Origin: Gemmatimonadota bacterium
Lineage (GTDB): Bacteria > Gemmatimonadota > Gemmatimonadetes > Gemmatimonadales > GWC2-71-9
Length of the DNA: 64,000 bases
Direction: 5' to 3'
NCBI GenBank assembly: GCA_009692115.1
Contig: SHZU01000007.1
Span: 1-64,000 of the forward strand
Made by a program: the position numbers and the translations under genes. The first letter of the stretch is position 1. Each line of letters opens with the position of its first letter. Shown in pieces: positions 49,692 to 57,691 of this stretch. The notes below the pieces were generated by a model. It saw only the letters and a list, made by a program, of their open reading frames with translations, ran no database searches and was not told the DNA's origin.

Positions 49692-49911
49692 ATGTCACCT
49701 GCGCCGAAGATCGGTGCCGCCTGGCGCCGATAAAGAAGAGTCATGGGGCCTTTCCGGGGGAGCGCCGGCCGGCCGGGGTCCGCGTGCCCGAGGTGGATCG
49801 TCGCGAGGCCCAAGGCCGAGCCATCGGCCTGTCCCAGCTTGACGCCCGTCCCGCGGACTGGGCATGCATTTCAGCTGGACCGCTCTGCGCGGCCTCGCTA
49901 AGTTGGTCGGC

Positions 49912-50079
49912 ATGCCTCCGCGCAACCGCTCGTTCCGCGGCAACAAAGCCGCGTTGCCGAGCAAACCCTGCGTGGCGTGCGGCTTGCCAATGAGTTGGCG
50001 TCGCAAGTGGGCAAAAAACTGGGCCGCCGTGAAGTACTGCTCCAAGGCATGTCGTCACGCCAAGGCGCCGCGTGGCTGA
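49912..50079 (+). CDS. DUF2256 family small zinc-ribbon-like protein
   Basis: 55 residues. KPCVACGLPMSWRRKWAKNW followed by AAVKYCSKACRHAK: the C-x-x-C ... W-x-x-x-x-x-x-x-x-V-K-Y-C-S-x-x-C pattern is diagnostic of DUF2256, usually encoded beside photolyase genes. Its stop overlaps the photolyase start by eight bases, so the two are co-translated. Probably binds one zinc ion. The 220 bases upstream (49692-49911) contain no gene I can support. Confidence 0.85.
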   Translation: MPPRNRSFRGNKAALPSKPCVACGLPMSWRRKWAKNWAAVKYCSKACRHAKAPRG

Positions 50080-51649
50080 ACTGCGCGTCTTGATCGTGGT
50101 CTTGGGTGACCAGCTCGATCTCGAAGCCGCCGCGTTCGACGGCTTCGATGCGGGTGTCGACGCCGTCTGGATGGCCGAGGTGGCTGACGAGTCGACCCAC
50201 GTGTGGTCGAGCAAACCGCGAACGGCCATGTTCCTGGCGGCAATGCGGCACTTCGCGCTGGCCCTGCAAGCTGCCGGCCGGCCGCTCCACTACACCCGGC
50301 TGGATGCTGCCGGCAACGGCGGCACCCTGGGCGCCCAATTGCAGGCCGACGTCGAGCGCCTCCGGCCCGCCCGACTGGTGATGACCGCACCGGGCGACTG
50401 GCGGGTGCTGCAAGCGATCAACGCCGTGGCCAAGTCCAACCGTCTGCCGCTGGAGGTCCGCGAGGACCGCCACTTCTTCAGTAGCGTCCGCGACTTCGCC
50501 GCCCATGCCAAAGGCCGCAAATCGCTCCGCATGGAGTACTTCTATCGCGAGCAGCGGAAGCGACATGATGTGCTGATGCAGGCCGGTGAGCCCCTCGGCG
50601 GCCAATGGAACTTCGACGCCGAGAACCGCGAGGCCTTCGGCGCTGCCGGTCCGGGTAAGGTGCCGCCGCGCCGGTCCTTCAAACCCGATGCGGTCACTCG
50701 CGAGGTGATCGCGCTGGTCAATACCCGTTTCGCGCCGCACCCCGGCCGGCTGGACCGCTTCGACTGGCCGGTGACCCGGGCGCAGGCGCTCAAGTCCTTG
50801 CGCGCCTTCATCACGGAGCGCCTGCCGTTGTTCGGGCGCTACCAGGACGCGATGTGGCCGGGCGACCCGTGGCTGTACCATTCGCACCTGTCGGCCGCGC
50901 TCAACCTGAAGCTGCTGAACCCCCGCGAAGTGGTGGCTGCAGCCGAACGGGCGTACCACGACGGGCAGGCGCCACTGGCCAGTGTCGAGGGCTTCATCCG
51001 CCAGATTCTTGGGTGGCGCGAATACGTGCGCGGCATCTACTGGACCCAGATGCCCGAGTACCGGGAGCGAAACGCCCTTGGCGCGGCGGAAGATCTGCCC
51101 GCCTGGTACTGGACCGGCGCCACAGACATGGCGTGCCTCGGCGATGCGCTGACCCAGACGCTGGCGTACGGCTACGCCAATCACATCCAGCGGTTGATGG
51201 TCACCGGTCTCTACGCGCTGATGCTGGGGGTGCAGCCCAAGCAGGTGCACGCTTGGTACCTGGCGGTTTATGTCGACGCAGTGGAGTGGGTCGAGTTGCC
51301 CAACACCCTGGGGATGAGCCAGTACGCCGACGGCGGCGTGATGGGCAGCAAGCCCTACATCGCCACCGGCAAGTATATCCAGCGGATGAGCCCGCACTGC
51401 AAGGCCTGCTGCTACGACCCCGCACTCCGCAGCGGCGACCGAGCGTGCCCGTTCACCACCTTGTACTGGGACTTCCTGATGCGCCATGAATCGACGTTGG
51501 CCAGGAACCCGCGCATGGCGCTGCAAGTGAAGAACGTGGCCCGCCTGACCGATGCCGAGAAGCAGGCGGTGACCGCCAGGGCGGCCGCGATCCGTCGTGG
51601 CGAGGTCGGGGCCCCCGGCCGTGAGGACCAGCAGCCCTACTCGAGGTGA
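50072..51649 (+). CDS. FeS-type bacterial photolyase/cryptochrome (deoxyribodipyrimidine photolyase-related)
   Basis: 525 residues from a GTG. The N-terminal antenna domain begins LRVLIVVLGDQLDLE. The FAD-binding helical domain has AALNLKLLNPREVV, GFIRQILGWREYVRG, YANHIQRLMVTGL, and LGMSQYADGGVMGSKPYIA. Four cysteines for a 4Fe-4S cluster are present: one in TDMACLGD and three among SPHCKACCYDP and RACPFTTLYW. This matches PhrB/CryB-type (6-4) photolyases. Arginine is encoded more often by CGC here, unlike the CGG bias of most neighbours, hinting at transfer. Confidence 0.92.
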   Translation: MAELRVLIVVLGDQLDLEAAAFDGFDAGVDAVWMAEVADESTHVWSSKPRTAMFLAAMRHFALALQAAGRPLHYTRLDAAGNGGTLGAQLQADVERLRPARLVMTAPGDWRVLQAINAVAKSNRLPLEVREDRHFFSSVRDFAAHAKGRKSLRMEYFYREQRKRHDVLMQAGEPLGGQWNFDAENREAFGAAGPGKVPPRRSFKPDAVTREVIALVNTRFAPHPGRLDRFDWPVTRAQALKSLRAFITERLPLFGRYQDAMWPGDPWLYHSHLSAALNLKLLNPREVVAAAERAYHDGQAPLASVEGFIRQILGWREYVRGIYWTQMPEYRERNALGAAEDLPAWYWTGATDMACLGDALTQTLAYGYANHIQRLMVTGLYALMLGVQPKQVHAWYLAVYVDAVEWVELPNTLGMSQYADGGVMGSKPYIATGKYIQRMSPHCKACCYDPALRSGDRACPFTTLYWDFLMRHESTLARNPRMALQVKNVARLTDAEKQAVTARAAAIRRGEVGAPGREDQQPYSR

Positions 51650-51710
51650 CTCCGCAGCATGAGGATGCACGGTCGATCCGGCCGCGCGGCCTGCGGACAA
51701 CTGGCATGCG

Positions 51711-52409
51711 TCACACCCGGACCGCCGACATCCCCCCGTCAACCGCCCACACTTGACCCGTGATCCACTTGGCCTGGTCGCTCAGCAAGAACAACGCGGC
51801 GCCGGCCAGGTCTTCGGGTTGACCAATCTGCTTGAGTGGATGCCGGTCCCGACTGGCCTGAATCCGGGCCTCGTTGGTGAGCATTCGTGCGGTCAACGGT
51901 GTGTGGGTGAGGGATGGGGCCAGGGCGTTGACGCGAACCGAGGGCGCCCATTCGGCGGCAAGCGACCGGGTCAAACCCTCCACCGCGCCCTTGGCCATGG
52001 CGACCGAGGCATGGAAGGGCATCCCCTGTTGGACGGCGACGGTACTGAAGAGGACGACCCCGGCGTGCTGCCCGGCCTTGAGCGCGGTGCCCGCCGCCTG
52101 AAGGACTCGCACCGCACCAAGCGCGGAGATCTTGAAGTCCGCGAGGAAGTCGGACTCCTGGAGACTCCGGAATGGTTTGAGGTTGATGCTCCCGGGACAA
52201 TAGGCCACGCCATCCAAGGTGGCCGGAATGCCGACCGTCGCCAGATCCGCCTCCAAGACATCGGCGCCGATTTCCATGAGGTCCGGGGACGACAATCCGG
52301 ATGTCCGCCGGGAAAGACCGATCACCGCATGGCCCAGGGCCAAGGCGTTCTTCGCCATGGCAAGCCCAATCCCGCTCGAATGGCCGACAATCAGATAGGT
52401 CCGTTTCAT
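51711..52409 (-). CDS. SDR family oxidoreductase with atypical catalytic tetrad
   Basis: 232 residues. The cofactor loop is LIVGHSSGIGLAMAKNA, and APSLTHTPLTARML and ITGQVWAVDGGMS complete a classical SDR shape. At the active site, FSTVAVQQGMPFHASVAMAK keeps the Ser and the Lys but the Tyr four residues before Lys is Val. A subset of SDR proteins beside photolyase genes shows this same HASVAxAK wording, so it may be a binding or non-classical enzyme. Upstream gene is the fasciclin protein on the same strand. Confidence 0.85.
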   Translation of the reverse strand: MKRTYLIVGHSSGIGLAMAKNALALGHAVIGLSRRTSGLSSPDLMEIGADVLEADLATVGIPATLDGVAYCPGSINLKPFRSLQESDFLADFKISALGAVRVLQAAGTALKAGQHAGVVLFSTVAVQQGMPFHASVAMAKGAVEGLTRSLAAEWAPSVRVNALAPSLTHTPLTARMLTNEARIQASRDRHPLKQIGQPEDLAGAALFLLSDQAKWITGQVWAVDGGMSAVRV

Positions 52410-52455
52410 TGAGCGTACTCTGGTGGAGGCGAACCGTTAGGTCTCATAGGAAAAA

Positions 52456-52497
52456 GGGGCCGCCCTCGCTGGGGCCGCCCTCGCTGGGGCCGCCTCT
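52456..52497. repeat. 15-bp tandem repeat, about 2.7 copies
   Basis: GGGGCCGCCCTCGCT repeated twice plus GGGGCCGCCTC, in the intergenic gap between the fasciclin gene end and the SDR start. Read on the minus strand it is followed by TTTTT (52451-52455), so it might serve in transcription termination after the fasciclin gene, although no clean hairpin is seen. Confidence 0.6.
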
Positions 52498-52517
52498 TCC
52501 TCTGCGCCGAAGCTGAT

Positions 52518-52943
52518 TCAGCTCGGGAGCAGAACCGAGTCGATCACGTGAATGACCCCGTTCGAGGCCATCACGTCCGCCGCCAGAACCTCGGCGCCGT
52601 TGATCATCACCTTACCATCGCGCGTCGCGATCGCGACCGTCCCGCCCTGCACGGTAGTCGCCGAGGTCAACTTGACCACGTCGGCCGCAAGAACGGTCCC
52701 CGGAACGACATGGTAGGTCAAAATGGCGGTCAACTTCGCTTGGTCCTGGAGCAGGGCCTCGACCGTGCCCGCCGGCAATTTGGCAAACGCCGCGTCGGTC
52801 GGCGCGAAGACCGTGAACGGACCCTCGCCCTTCAAGGTCTCCACCAGACCGGCAGCGGCCACCGCGGCCACCAGGGTCTTGAACGAGCCGTTGGCGACGG
52901 CGATGTCGACGATGTCCTGATGGATCGTAGCTGTAGCAGTCAT
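52518..52943 (-). CDS. Fasciclin domain protein
   Basis: 141 residues, a single FAS1 domain without a signal peptide. Family blocks are clear: [39 protein letters not shown] (H1-type box), [19 protein letters not shown] (H2-type box) and [12 protein letters not shown]. The ATG at 52943 is preceded by AGAAGG. A strong promoter lies upstream. Such single-domain proteins are common in CarH/LitR-regulated clusters; function is not known beyond adhesion-like domains. Confidence 0.92.
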   Translation of the reverse strand: MTATATIHQDIVDIAVANGSFKTLVAAVAAAGLVETLKGEGPFTVFAPTDAAFAKLPAGTVEALLQDQAKLTAILTYHVVPGTVLAADVVKLTSATTVQGGTVAIATRDGKVMINGAEVLAADVMASNGVIHVIDSVLLPS

Positions 52944-53016
52944 GGTGCCTTCTTTGGGTATGGATGAACCAACCATCGGTTTGCCTACTCGTCGGCCTCA
53001 GATGAGCCAAGGGGGG

Positions 53017-53045
53017 AAAATACAATTTCGTTCATCTGTTGTCAA
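53017..53045 (-). promoter_or_regulatory. Sigma70-type promoter of the fasciclin gene
   Basis: On the minus strand TTGACA (53045-53040), 17-base spacer, TATTTT (53022-53017), giving a leader of about 65 bases before the ATG. The -35 is inside CCTTGACAACAG, one arm of an inverted GTCAAG/CTTGAC pair shared with the divergent regulator promoter. Confidence 0.7.
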
Positions 53046-53066
53046 GGTATATAGCTGGACAAAACA

Positions 53067-53100
53067 TTGACTTGACGGAGTTGGCCCACTATGGTTCATA
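53067..53100 (+). promoter_or_regulatory. Overlapping promoter candidates of the MerR-type regulator gene
   Basis: TTGACT (53067) with TATGGT (53090) at 17 bases and TTGACG (53072) with TTCATA (53095) at 17 bases. The CTTGAC at 53071-53076 pairs with GTCAAG at 53041-53046 as an inverted repeat, a plausible binding site for the MerR-type protein controlling both directions. The start codon is only 12 bases downstream. Confidence 0.5.
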
Positions 53101-53112
53101 GGCCGCTACTGA

Positions 53113-54051
53113 ATGGATAGTGTGCCCGCCACCGCCAAACACCCGATCCGGGTCGTCACCGCCCGCACCGGCCTCAGCCCCGACGTGCTTCGGGCCTGGG
53201 AACGCCGGTACCAGGTGGTGGAGCCGTCGCGAAGCGGCGGCCGGCAGCGGCTTTACAGTGATGCCGACGTCGAGCGGCTCAAGCTGCTCCATCGCGCCAT
53301 CATCGCCGGGCGGAGCATCGGGACGGTGGCCGGCCTCTCCCCGCGCGAGCTCGAGAAGCTGGTGCGTTCCGACGATTCCGCCACGAGGGTCACTGCTCCG
53401 GCGCTGGCTGAGGCAACCACGCGGGCGATCGCCTCGCACCTCGCCACGGCCTTCGACGCGATTCAGGCGTTGGATGCCGCCCGTCTCGAGCGAATCCTCA
53501 AGACGGTCTCGCTCCACCTGAGCGTGCCGACCATGCTCGATCATTTCATCGCGCCGCTCCTATGGCGGATCGGCGACCGCTGGGCGGGTGGCGACCTCTC
53601 CCCGGCCCAGGAGCATCTGGCGTCGATCGAGGTCCGTCGCCTCCTGGCGTGGCTGGTTGAACGCGCGGCGGTCGAGCCCGACGCTCCGGTCATCGTCGTG
53701 ACCACGACCACCGGACAACTGGTGGAGCTGGGCGCCATGTTGGCTGCCGCGAGCGCCGCGACCGAGGGCTGGAAGGTTGTCTATCTCGGCACCAGCCTGC
53801 CCGCCAATGACATCATCACGGCCGCTCGGACCCTCGGCGCCCGGGCCGTGGCGATCAGCCTGGTTCTCGAGGTCGCCGGTCCCGAGACAGCCAAAGAGCT
53901 CGATCGCCTCGCCAGGGGGTTGCCCCGGGGCACCTCGCTCATCGGCGGCGGGCGAGCGGCCGCCGCCCATGCCCTGCAGTTGCGGCGTCTTGGCGCCCAA
54001 GTCTTTCGCGACCTCGTGCCGTTCCGAACCTGGCTCCGTTCGGCCCGATGA
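53113..54051 (+). CDS. MerR-type regulator with cobalamin-binding-like domain (CarH/LitR-like)
   Basis: 312 residues. Residues 10-75 are a MerR helix-turn-helix (RVVTARTGLSPDVLRAWERR, GGRQRLYSDADV). Then a four-helix cap and a B12-binding-type Rossmann domain. The CarH cap motif W-x9-EH is intact (RWAGGDLSPAQEHLAS). The lower axial-ligand motif, GxxHxxG in cobalamin photoreceptors, reads GQLVELG with Val for His. So the light-sensing mechanism may be altered or the protein cobalamin-independent. It is divergent from the fasciclin/SDR pair, next to a photolyase, as light-response regulators usually are. Confidence 0.88.
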   Translation: MDSVPATAKHPIRVVTARTGLSPDVLRAWERRYQVVEPSRSGGRQRLYSDADVERLKLLHRAIIAGRSIGTVAGLSPRELEKLVRSDDSATRVTAPALAEATTRAIASHLATAFDAIQALDAARLERILKTVSLHLSVPTMLDHFIAPLLWRIGDRWAGGDLSPAQEHLASIEVRRLLAWLVERAAVEPDAPVIVVTTTTGQLVELGAMLAAASAATEGWKVVYLGTSLPANDIITAARTLGARAVAISLVLEVAGPETAKELDRLARGLPRGTSLIGGGRAAAAHALQLRRLGAQVFRDLVPFRTWLRSAR

Positions 54052-54605
54052 TCATTGCGTGTTGGTTAACCTCACTGGCCCTGACGATGACCGCCGATAC
54101 CGCCGGTAGGATGCTCTACGACTTCCGGGCTCCGACCAAAACCCCTCCCTGGCGGATCGTGAACGATGACGTGATGGGCGGCCGTTCCTCGAGCCAGTTC
54201 CAACTCGGCGCCGATGGTGGCGCGGTGTTTTCCGGGGTGGTTTCGCTGGAGAACCGGGGCGGCTTTGCCTCGGCGCGCTCGGCGCCGCTCCGAGACAAGC
54301 TCGAGGGCTCCGACACCTTCGTGCTCCGGGTCCGCGGCGACGGACGGGGATACCAGTTTACCGTCCAAACCGGGGCGGGTTTCAACGCACCCACGTACCA
54401 GCTCGCGTTCATGCCGAGGCGGGGCGAGTGGGGCGAGTACCAACTGGCCTTCGACGACTTCGTGCCGACGTTTCGCGGACGGCGACTGGCCAACCTGCCG
54501 CTGCTGACAGCGGAGAAGATCGTCTCGGTCGGGGTTCTGATCGCGGACCAGCGAGCCGGGCCGTTCCAGTTGGAGATCAGCTGGATCAAGGCGGTGACCC
54601 GGTGA
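54048..54605 (+). CDS. CIA30 family protein (complex I intermediate-associated protein 30-like), exported
   Basis: 185 residues with an N-terminal hydrophobic start (MIIACWLTSLALTMTA). The core WRIVNDDVMGGRSSSQFQL, FSGVVSLENRGGFASARS, GYQFTVQTG and YQLAFDDFVPTFRGR are hallmarks of the CIA30/galactose-binding-like fold (W-x-x-x-N-D-D-V-M-G-G-x-S). Overlaps the regulator gene stop (ATGA) and the next gene (GTGA), so it is the middle gene of a three-gene unit. Confidence 0.9.
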   Translation: MIIACWLTSLALTMTADTAGRMLYDFRAPTKTPPWRIVNDDVMGGRSSSQFQLGADGGAVFSGVVSLENRGGFASARSAPLRDKLEGSDTFVLRVRGDGRGYQFTVQTGAGFNAPTYQLAFMPRRGEWGEYQLAFDDFVPTFRGRRLANLPLLTAEKIVSVGVLIADQRAGPFQLEISWIKAVTR

Positions 54606-56173
54606 CCCCGGAGGCCATGGCCCTGGCCCGTCGCCGTCTCCGGCTCGGCATCACCAACATCGGCTTCTGGGTGGTGGCGGCATCCGGCGGTCTGTTCTTC
54701 CTCTGCAGGGCCCGTCCGAACGCCATCAGCCTCTCCGACGGTGCCCTGGTCTTTGCCGCCGCGGTCGCCGCGCAGGCGGTCTTCGACTTCCTGGGCGGTC
54801 GGTTGCTGATGCCGGAGCCGCGCCCGACGATGAGGGCCTACCTCCGTTCCTGGTCGCGCGGCGTATTGGCGCACAGCCTGGTGCTGACCACGGTCGGGGT
54901 TCTCAGCTACACCAGCTTCCAGCTCACCGGTGGATTCGGAACGTCGATCCTCGTCGCGACCGCCGGTTTGGCGCTCGGTCGGCGGCTCCTGCTCCGCGCG
55001 GTGGCCGGGATCGTAGCCAAGGCAGCCCCCGCCGAAGGCGAATCACGGCTGATCGCGACCGCCACGGACCCGGCATTCACCGGCGGGATCCTCGGGCTCG
55101 GCCCAACCGCGCAAACCCTGCTTCCCGAACGCTGGTTGGCGAGAGAGTTCAGGGAAGACCTCTCCGTGGAAACCGTCCGGCGTCAATGGCAGATCAACAA
55201 CGGGTTGCCCCTCCGGACTTTCCTCGTGGTCTTGGGTTGGAATCTCCTGGGCGGCTGGGCCGGCTCGACGGCTTTCGCGTTGGCCGCCCGAACTCCGGCG
55301 GAAGCGCTGGTCGGCTACGCCTGTTGGATGACCCTCTGGGCGTTCGGGGGCCTGTTGATCCTGCCGGCCCTGAGCCGCCCGGCGGTGTTCGCCGCCGACC
55401 GTGCCGCCCTCGATGCCGGTCATGACCCCCGGCGTTGGATTGCGCGGTTTCCGAACCTGGTCGGCGAAGATGGGAGCCCAAGCGCAGCGGTCCAGGCGAT
55501 CTTCTACCCGATTCCTTCGGCCCGTTGGCGGCTCGACCGACCCTTGAAGACGAACGAAGTCACCGCCGCGTACTTCAAGCAGATGGCCAAGACCGAGACC
55601 TGGGCCGTCCGAGCCGATCTCGAGCGGGTGGCGGCGGGATCACGCGAGGCGATGCTCCGAGTGGCCCGGTCGTCGACGTCGTGGAATGCCACCCTCCGCA
55701 CCACCTGTGTGGCGACGATGCTCGAGGGCGGCCATGCGATGAACGCGCTGCCCCAGTTGGCGGCCGCGACGATCAATTGCCGAGTCCTTCCGGAGGACGA
55801 GCCGGACTACGTCGAGGCCGCCCTCCGTAAGGTCGTCGCCGATTCGGCGGTTGCCATCAGCCGCGTCAACGCGCTGGGCCGCGGGCCGGCCTCGCCGCTC
55901 CGGCCGGACGTGATGAGCGCCGTATCCGAGATCACCACCGCGATGTGGCCCGGCGTCGTCACGGTGCCGATCATGGTCATGGGCGCGACCGACGGCCGCC
56001 TGCTCCGATCAGCCGGGATCCCGACGTATGGGGTGCAAGGGTTCTTCTTCGACCGGGACGACATCCGCTTCCACGGCCGAGACGAACGGATCCGGGTGCA
56101 GTCGTTTTTCGAGGGGCACGCGTTTCTCTACCAGCTGGTGAAACAGTTGGCTGGCGCGAAGCCGATCTCGTGA
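54602..56173 (+). CDS. Chimeric ORF: N-terminal membrane protein fused in frame to the C-terminal half of an M20 peptidase
   Basis: 523 residues from the GTG overlapping the CIA30 stop. Residues 1-310 are a membrane protein with several helices (GITNIGFWVVAASGGLFFL, RTFLVVLGWNLLGGW) and an M48-like flavour near YPIPSARWRLDRP, though no HExxH is seen. From about residue 315 the sequence is the C-terminal half of an M20 metallopeptidase: TNEVTAAYFKQMAKTETW, TTCVATMLEGGHAMNALPQ and GATDGRLLRSAGIPTYGV. Without the M20 N-terminal half the metal site is incomplete. A deletion seems to have joined two genes without breaking the frame. Confidence 0.8.
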   Translation: MTPEAMALARRRLRLGITNIGFWVVAASGGLFFLCRARPNAISLSDGALVFAAAVAAQAVFDFLGGRLLMPEPRPTMRAYLRSWSRGVLAHSLVLTTVGVLSYTSFQLTGGFGTSILVATAGLALGRRLLLRAVAGIVAKAAPAEGESRLIATATDPAFTGGILGLGPTAQTLLPERWLAREFREDLSVETVRRQWQINNGLPLRTFLVVLGWNLLGGWAGSTAFALAARTPAEALVGYACWMTLWAFGGLLILPALSRPAVFAADRAALDAGHDPRRWIARFPNLVGEDGSPSAAVQAIFYPIPSARWRLDRPLKTNEVTAAYFKQMAKTETWAVRADLERVAAGSREAMLRVARSSTSWNATLRTTCVATMLEGGHAMNALPQLAAATINCRVLPEDEPDYVEAALRKVVADSAVAISRVNALGRGPASPLRPDVMSAVSEITTAMWPGVVTVPIMVMGATDGRLLRSAGIPTYGVQGFFFDRDDIRFHGRDERIRVQSFFEGHAFLYQLVKQLAGAKPIS

Positions 56174-56188
56174 CGAAGGGCTCGCTGC

Positions 56189-57628
56189 CTATCGAATGCC
56201 GACGAGCCCCTTGACCGAGGCATAGAGTTTGGCGCTGTCGTAGCCGATGCCGTCGCGGAAGACCACGGTGACTTTCCGAATGTCGGCGGGCTTGCTCACC
56301 GGATCTCCGGCGATCACCGCGAGGTCGGCGGTCTTGCCGACCGCTATCGAACCCAACCGATCGGCGATTCCCAGGACCGTGGCCCCGTTGAGCGACATGA
56401 CCTGGATCGCCTCGGCCGGGGTGAGCCCGGCCTCGACCAGCAATTCATAGTTCCGGTGGTCGCCGATCCCCGCCGGCACATTCCACGCGGGGTCGACGCC
56501 GGCGCCGAGCAGGCCGCCGGCCCGGAAGAACGCCACCTCGTACTCCATGGACTTCTTGAGCGCCTGCTGCGCTATCTCGGAATGGCCGGCGGCCTCGACG
56601 CCGCGATGGCGGGCCTCTTCCTCGGCCTTCGAGTCGGGCGCAAGCGCGTCCCAGAGCCGCGGGTCGTCGCCCCAGGGCCGTCCGGCAGTCCCTGATTCGT
56701 ACACGGCAAGAGTCGAGGTCATGGCCACCTTGCGGGCGGCCATGTCGGCGAAGGTGGCTTTGATCCGCGGATCGTTGGCAATGTCGAGCTTCACATAGAC
56801 GTCACGGATGCCCGCGGGACAGAGATCGGGCTGCTTGTTCGGCAGGTATTCGGAGTTGGTCATCAGGCCGTGTTCGAGGGCGTCGATCCCCGCGGCAATC
56901 GCGTCCCGGAAACCCACCGAGCAGAGGTGCCCGGTCACCTTGAGCCCGCGCTTGTGGGCCTGGTCGGTGATCGCCGCGAGCGTCGCCACCTGGAGCTGGT
57001 TGTAGACCTTGAGCCAGGTGGCCCCTTCTTCGGCCCAGTAGTCGACGACTTTGCGGGCCTGCTCGGGACCCGACAGCTCGTGCATGCCGAGGAGGTCGAG
57101 ACGCATGTCGGGTCCGGGACTGATCAGGTACGGTCCGGTGACGAAGAGCCGGGGGCCGGGGATCTCGCCGCGTTCGATGTTGGCTTTGAGGTTGATCTCC
57201 GCATAGGGCGACGCGCTGCCGGTGGTCCGGATGGTGGTGACCCCCGCGCCGAGGTAAAGACGGGGTGCCGTGAAGTTCGACTGCACGGCGCGGGGCGCGA
57301 GCGTGTAGTAGAAGGTGTGATTGTGGAGCCCGACCAGGCCGGGGATCACGGTGTGGCCGGTGAGATCCATGACTCGGGCGCCGGCGGGGATCTTGGCACC
57401 GGCGGCCGGTCCGACCCAGCTGATCTTGCCCCGCTCGAGCACGATGGTCTGATCGGCGCGGGGTGCCGTCCCGGTGCCATCGATCAGTTGCACGTGGGTC
57501 AGGGCCACGACCGGGGCGTCGACCGAGACGTACTGGCGGACGCCCGATCCCAGGTTCTCGAGAGACTGTGAGGTGGCGATGGACGGGAGCGCGGCGCTGA
57601 GGAGCGCGAGCCAGGGAGCGATTCGCAT
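56189..57628 (-). CDS. Metal-dependent amidohydrolase, exported
   Basis: 479 residues with signal peptide MRIAPWLALLSAALPSIATSQ. The full metal set of the superfamily is visible: HxH in GLHNHTF near residue 102, Lys in WLKVYNQ (carboxylated bridging ligand), His in TGHLCS and EHGLM and Asp in GAGVDPAW. The C-terminal sandwich closes with GSIAVGKTADLAVIAGDP. The layout is that of imidazolonepropionase/prolidase-like enzymes; the substrate is unknown. Convergent with the chimeric ORF, 15 bases apart. Confidence 0.92.
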   Translation of the reverse strand: MRIAPWLALLSAALPSIATSQSLENLGSGVRQYVSVDAPVVALTHVQLIDGTGTAPRADQTIVLERGKISWVGPAAGAKIPAGARVMDLTGHTVIPGLVGLHNHTFYYTLAPRAVQSNFTAPRLYLGAGVTTIRTTGSASPYAEINLKANIERGEIPGPRLFVTGPYLISPGPDMRLDLLGMHELSGPEQARKVVDYWAEEGATWLKVYNQLQVATLAAITDQAHKRGLKVTGHLCSVGFRDAIAAGIDALEHGLMTNSEYLPNKQPDLCPAGIRDVYVKLDIANDPRIKATFADMAARKVAMTSTLAVYESGTAGRPWGDDPRLWDALAPDSKAEEEARHRGVEAAGHSEIAQQALKKSMEYEVAFFRAGGLLGAGVDPAWNVPAGIGDHRNYELLVEAGLTPAEAIQVMSLNGATVLGIADRLGSIAVGKTADLAVIAGDPVSKPADIRKVTVVFRDGIGYDSAKLYASVKGLVGIR

Positions 57629-57691
57629 GGAAGGCCTGAGTCAGAGTCTCCTCAATACTACTGCCGATTGGCGGCCAGCCAACCCCCCGCC

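Noticed and set aside
49692-49911. Minus-strand open frames near 49349-49813 as a gene
   Set aside because: They read through the DUF1772-like gene in antisense; the stretch GLATIHLGHADPGRP looks protein-like but has no support beyond that.
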